Source of the DNA: Lysobacter changpingensis
Lineage (GTDB): Bacteria; Pseudomonadota; Gammaproteobacteria; Xanthomonadales; Xanthomonadaceae
Assembly: GCF_017308985.1 (NCBI RefSeq)
Contig: NZ_JADWPE010000001.1
Location: 186,001-250,000, forward strand
Length of the DNA: 64,000 nucleotides
Direction of reading: 5' to 3'
Part shown: piece by piece, positions 60,768 to 64,000 of the stretch
Layout of the letters: each line of letters begins with the position of its first letter
How positions within the stretch are numbered: the first letter of the stretch is position 1
The notes under the pieces: generated by a model
What the model was told of the DNA's origin: nothing
Database searches by the model: none
Seen by the model: only the letters and a program-made list of their open reading frames with translations
Position numbers and translations under genes: made by a program

Positions 60768-61462
60768 CGAGGGCGTCCCGCGCGCTGGAGCAGCGACAGA
60801 TCGGCGACGAACTGCGCGTAGGCGGCATGGCGATCCTCGTCGCCACGCTGGCGCAGCACGAACGAGGGATGCACCGTCGCGAGCACGCGCGTGCCGTCGG
60901 CAAGCGTCTGCCAGGCGCCACGTTGCGCCATCAGCCGGAATTTGCTGCCGAGCACCGAACGCGCGGCGATCGCACCGAGACAGACGATGACGTCGGGTTG
61001 CACGGCCGCGAGTTCGCGCTCCAGCCAGATGCGGCAGGCGGCGCGCTCGGACGCGTCGGGACTCTTGTGCAGCCGCACCTTGCCGCGGCGTTCGAACTTG
61101 AAGTGCTTCACCGCGTTGGTGACGTAGAACTTCGCGCGATCCAGGCCGAGTTCCGCCAGCGCGCGATCGAACAGCTTGCCCGCCGGCCCGACGAAGGGCT
61201 GTCCGCTGAGGTCTTCCGCATCGCCGGGCTGTTCGCCGATGAACAGCACGCGCGCGTCTTCAGGCCCTTCGCCGAACACGGTCTGCGTCGCGGGCTTCCA
61301 CAGGGGGCAGCGCTTGCAGCCTTTCGCCGCCTCGCGCATCGCGGCGAGGCTGTCGTCCACCGGCTCCGGCGCCTGCCCGTCGCGCACAGCGACGCGCCTG
61401 CGTACGCGCTTCGCGGGCGTTTTCGGGGGTGAGGGTTTCGACGGCGACTTACGCGTGGCCAA
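60764..61462 (-). CDS. udgX: Uracil-DNA glycosylase, UdgX type
   Basis: 232 residues. Motif GEQPGDAED (76-84) and the loop RRGKVRLHK (125-133) with His132 fit UdgX, which uses this histidine to stay covalently bound to abasic DNA after removing uracil. Iron-sulfur cysteines are probably Cys49, Cys52, Cys143 and Cys161. HPS at 198-200 is the final motif. The first 28 residues are Ser/Thr-Pro-Lys rich (KSPSKPSPPKTPAK), an H1-like tail. It heads a two-gene unit with DUF72. A UDG family 4/5 reading is the alternative, but the RxxH loop argues for UdgX. Confidence 0.85.
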   Translation of the reverse strand: MATRKSPSKPSPPKTPAKRVRRRVAVRDGQAPEPVDDSLAAMREAAKGCKRCPLWKPATQTVFGEGPEDARVLFIGEQPGDAEDLSGQPFVGPAGKLFDRALAELGLDRAKFYVTNAVKHFKFERRGKVRLHKSPDASERAACRIWLERELAAVQPDVIVCLGAIAARSVLGSKFRLMAQRGAWQTLADGTRVLATVHPSFVLRQRGDEDRHAAYAQFVADLSLLQRAGRPR

Positions 61463-61545
61463 TGTGACGTCCGTGACCGAGACAGACGCATCTTCGAATC
61501 GGGCCGGTCAAGGCTGTCTGAAGAAATGAACGGGAAGACGGGGGG

Positions 61546-61632
61546 CTTTTGTAGCCCGGGTAAGCGAAGCGCACCCGGGATGCGTCACGCTTCGTTCCCC
61601 CGGGTGCGCTTCGCTTACCCGGGCTACAAAAG
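61546..61632. repeat. Perfect 34-bp inverted GTAG-type REP pair
   Basis: Left arm 61546-61579 and right arm 61599-61632 are exact reverse complements over all 34 bases, with a 19-base spacer. It is the most intact copy of the element in the window, and lies 10 bases past the lhr stop. Confidence 0.95.
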
Positions 61633-61642
61633 TCTGGGCGCG

Positions 61643-64000
61643 TCAATGCGTCGTGCGCACCACCGGGGCCAGCGACGGCACCGAAATCGGCGCGGCGAAC
61701 CCCGCGATCGAACGCTCCGGCTCGCGCAGCAGGATGCGGCGAGCCTTCGCTTCCTCATCGTGCGGCAGCTCGACGAGCAGATTCACCTCGCCCGACACCA
61801 GCGTCGCCAAGGGCACGCCATCGCGATACAGGATGCGCGAGCCCGCCAGGCGCGGCACCTTCTCGCCGCTGACGATGGTGCCGACGAGATTGAGCGGGTC
61901 GACCGCCGACACGCACACCATCGCGCCGTCCTGCGGACGCTGGCGGATCTGGCGCATCAGGCCGATCGCTTCGGGCAGCGCGAACTGCTCGCCCGACAGG
62001 CCCGAAATGAAGCGACCGCCGCGGATCTCGCCGCGCGCTTCCAGGCGATGGTAGACGCGCACGAGTTCGCGCCACGGTGGCAGCCACTGCGCTTCGCGTT
62101 CGAGCAGGCGCCAGCACACCACACCGTAGCGACGCAGCAGCGTGCGCGCGACGTGTTCGACGTCCTCCGGCGTGCGCGCCTGTTCCGCCGACGCGTTGCG
62201 GCGGATCAGCGCCCAGCGGCCCGCATCCTCGATGCCGAACAACGCGGCACGACGACGACGGCCGTGGTTCGTGGCGCTCGGCCGCTTCGATGCGGGCACC
62301 AGCAAGGCGCGCAGGCCGGCGTAGCTGTCGCAATGCACGCGTCCGCGCGCGACGAGTTCGGCAAGCGCGTCTTCGAGTTCGGTGCGCAGCAGATGCGCGC
62401 CGCCGACGAGTTCGTCGAAGAACGACGCGCCGTTCTCGCCGAGGTAGTCGACGACCTTCTGCGCGCGCGACGACAGCGCTTCGTCGGCTGCGGGCGGCGG
62501 CGCGAGTCGCGTCCACACGGCGGCATCGCGACGCGGCAGCAGCACGACAGGCGTGGCGCGCACGGGCGTGCTGCCCTTCGCGGCGCCCGTGTCGGCCGGG
62601 CCCGCGCGCAGGCGCGTCCACAGCGTGCGGCCGGCGGTGCACAGGTCGTCGAGCCACGAGATCGAATAGTCGTTGACGCGCGTGGGCAGCAGTTCGCTTT
62701 CCCATGCGGCGGCGGGCGCTTCGAAACCTTCCAGCTGCGCGAGCACGCCGGCGAGGGCTTCGGGCCCGTTCACGCGCGCGCTCGGCGCGACGCGCTGCCA
62801 GTCGAACAGGAAGCGCATGAAATCGCGCGGCGCGACCGGTTCGATCTCACGGCGCAGCCGCTTGAGCGTGTAGCGGTGTATGCGCGCGAGCAGATGACGT
62901 TCGCACCACTCGTCCACGCCGGCGCCCGGCGTGAAGCGACCCTGCATGACGTAGCCTTCGTTCTGCAGGCGCAGCAGCGCGAGGTCGACATCGCTGCGTG
63001 GCAGCGAAAGATCGTCCGCGATGACCGACGACGGTGTCGGCCCAAGACCTGTCAGGCGCGAGCGCAGCAGTTCGACCAGCGCGTCCTCGCGATCCCACGC
63101 TTGCGCGGCGTATTCGGCCGGCGCGTCGATCGGGGTTTGCATCGGCACGTCGGCGAAGATCGCCTGCAACTGCGGCAGGCGTTCGGCGGCGACCCACAGG
63201 CCGTTGCCGTCGCTGCCGCGCTGGCTTACGGGCTTGTCGGGCGCGGGCGGCATCAGCTTCGTCGCGCGATGCGCCTTGACCAGGCGCGACAGCCAGTCGG
63301 CCCAGCCGTTCTCGCGCACTTCGCGCTCGGTGACGACGCCCAGCCCCATCAGCGCCTCGTGCATTTCGTCGGCGTTGCGGACCTGCGGCCAGCATTCCTC
63401 GCGCACGGCGTCGATGGCGTCGGCGTCGAGGCGGCCGAGATCGTCCGCGCTTTGCGCATCGGTGTAGCGACGCGTCTGCACGGCCTGCGTGCGGCGCTCT
63501 TCCAGCGGCGCGTCGTCGAGGAACGCGTACGGACGCGCGTTGAGGATTTCCGCGGCGAATGGCGAAGGCGCGCTCAGGTCGCGTGCAACGACCTGCACCT
63601 CCCCCGCTTCCATCGCGCGCAGCACATCGAGCCAGCCGTCGATGTCCATCGCTTCGTGCAGGCAATCGTGCAGTGTCTGCGCGACCAGCGGATGGTCGGG
63701 CACCTCGCGCTCGCCGACGAGGTTTTCCGCGCACGCGACCTGGTCGGGGAAAACCGTCGCGAGCAGGTCCTCGGACTTCATGCGCTGCAATTGCGGCGGC
63801 ACCTTCTTGCCGCCGACGAAACGCGGCAACGCGAGCGCCGTGGTCGCGACCCAGCGCCAGCGTACGCCGAACAGTGGCGCGTCGAGCAGCGCCTGGATCA
63901 GCACGTGCTCGGCGGACGCCGAATGCAGGTAGCTGGCGACTTCGATCAGCGGGAAGCTGTGGCTGGTGGACAGCGAGAGGATGATCGCGTCCTCGGTCGC
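61643..64000 (-). CDS. lhr: Lhr-family large DNA helicase, C-terminal part (5' partial)
   Basis: The reading frame runs without a stop to the right edge (base 64000 is the first base of a codon), so only the last 785 residues are seen. The helicase motifs are therefore outside the window. The visible part is the Lhr C-terminal region after the RecA folds: WVATTALALPRFVGGKKVPP, a winged-helix stretch and the later LVARGRVHCDSYAGLRALL, YGVVCWRLLEREAQWLPPWR, RGGRFISGLSGEQFALPEA and VSAVDPLNLVGTIVSGEKVP segments typical of long bacterial Lhr (about 1400-1550 residues). Lhr acts in DNA repair and crosslink resistance. It ends at a REP pair. Confidence 0.88.
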   Translation of the reverse strand, partial: ATEDAIILSLSTSHSFPLIEVASYLHSASAEHVLIQALLDAPLFGVRWRWVATTALALPRFVGGKKVPPQLQRMKSEDLLATVFPDQVACAENLVGEREVPDHPLVAQTLHDCLHEAMDIDGWLDVLRAMEAGEVQVVARDLSAPSPFAAEILNARPYAFLDDAPLEERRTQAVQTRRYTDAQSADDLGRLDADAIDAVREECWPQVRNADEMHEALMGLGVVTEREVRENGWADWLSRLVKAHRATKLMPPAPDKPVSQRGSDGNGLWVAAERLPQLQAIFADVPMQTPIDAPAEYAAQAWDREDALVELLRSRLTGLGPTPSSVIADDLSLPRSDVDLALLRLQNEGYVMQGRFTPGAGVDEWCERHLLARIHRYTLKRLRREIEPVAPRDFMRFLFDWQRVAPSARVNGPEALAGVLAQLEGFEAPAAAWESELLPTRVNDYSISWLDDLCTAGRTLWTRLRAGPADTGAAKGSTPVRATPVVLLPRRDAAVWTRLAPPPAADEALSSRAQKVVDYLGENGASFFDELVGGAHLLRTELEDALAELVARGRVHCDSYAGLRALLVPASKRPSATNHGRRRRAALFGIEDAGRWALIRRNASAEQARTPEDVEHVARTLLRRYGVVCWRLLEREAQWLPPWRELVRVYHRLEARGEIRGGRFISGLSGEQFALPEAIGLMRQIRQRPQDGAMVCVSAVDPLNLVGTIVSGEKVPRLAGSRILYRDGVPLATLVSGEVNLLVELPHDEEAKARRILLREPERSIAGFAAPISVPSLAPVVRTTH

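Noticed and set aside
1-64000. CRISPR array, integrase, prophage, tRNA or rRNA genes
   Set aside because: I looked for regular spaced repeats, attachment-site duplications and cloverleaf arms, and found none that I could support. The GTAG repeats are too few and too far apart to be CRISPR.

Overview
The window is one continuous stretch of a high-GC gammaproteobacterial chromosome. Protein content and gene order fit the Xanthomonadaceae, most likely Lysobacter or a close relative such as Stenotrophomonas or Luteimonas. The pointers are the order cmk-rpsA-ihfB-lapA-lapB-(sugar-P transferase)-(epimerase/dehydratase)-galU, the zinc-free L36 ribosomal protein, agmatine deiminase next to N-carbamoylputrescine amidase, a signal-peptide M3 peptidase, a TonB receptor and GTAG-type REP palindromes. 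I assign the genus from family knowledge, not from a search. I saw no rRNA, tRNA, CRISPR array, phage or transposase gene.

Layout. 1-3.7 kb: beta-oxidation pair (hydratase/dehydrogenase fusion cut by the left edge, then thiolase). 3.9-6.0 kb: a glycine-zipper lipoprotein facing an overlapping flavin oxidoreductase/CsaA pair. 6.1-14.5 kb (minus): cmk, rpsA, ihfB, lapA, lapB and three surface-polysaccharide genes, joining translation and nucleoid genes to envelope assembly. 14.6-17.4 kb (plus): L36, a small exported protein and the arginine-to-putrescine steps aguA and aguB. 17.7-21.2 kb: acetyltransferase, TetR regulator, hydrolase, TraB-family protein. 21.4-29.2 kb (minus): an RND efflux operon of one adaptor and two different permeases. 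29.5-30.3 kb: two monoheme c-type cytochromes. 30.4-38.5 kb (minus): HAD phosphatase, OmpA-like lipoprotein, wax ester synthase/DGAT, photolyase, alanine racemase, glycine-zipper protein, KTSC protein, dnaB. 38.8-40.6 kb (minus): a conserved small protein and rpsF-rpsR-rplI. 40.8-51.0 kb: DUF885 protein, exonuclease III with a histone-H1-like tail, BON protein, ABC exporter, sugar dehydrogenase, DUF4440, DUF488, ferredoxin-NADP reductase, SDR, glutathione peroxidase. 51.2-58.3 kb: TonB receptor, amidohydrolase and peptidyl-dipeptidase, a plausible peptide-scavenging block. 58.5-64 kb (minus): glycerophosphodiesterase, DUF72, UdgX-type uracil-DNA glycosylase, and the C-terminal half of an Lhr-type helicase cut by the right edge.

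Most of the window is ordinary core genome. I found no convincing new defence, secondary-metabolite or mobile system. The signals most worth checking are: the perfect 34-bp inverted REP pair beside lhr and its relatives; the Lhr/UdgX neighbourhood; H1-like basic tails on two DNA-repair enzymes; low-complexity insertions in both RND permeases; operator-like dyads at the efflux and aguB promoters; and a Fur-box-like site before the ferredoxin-NADP reductase. Very long frames antisense to real genes are by-products of high GC and are not annotated.
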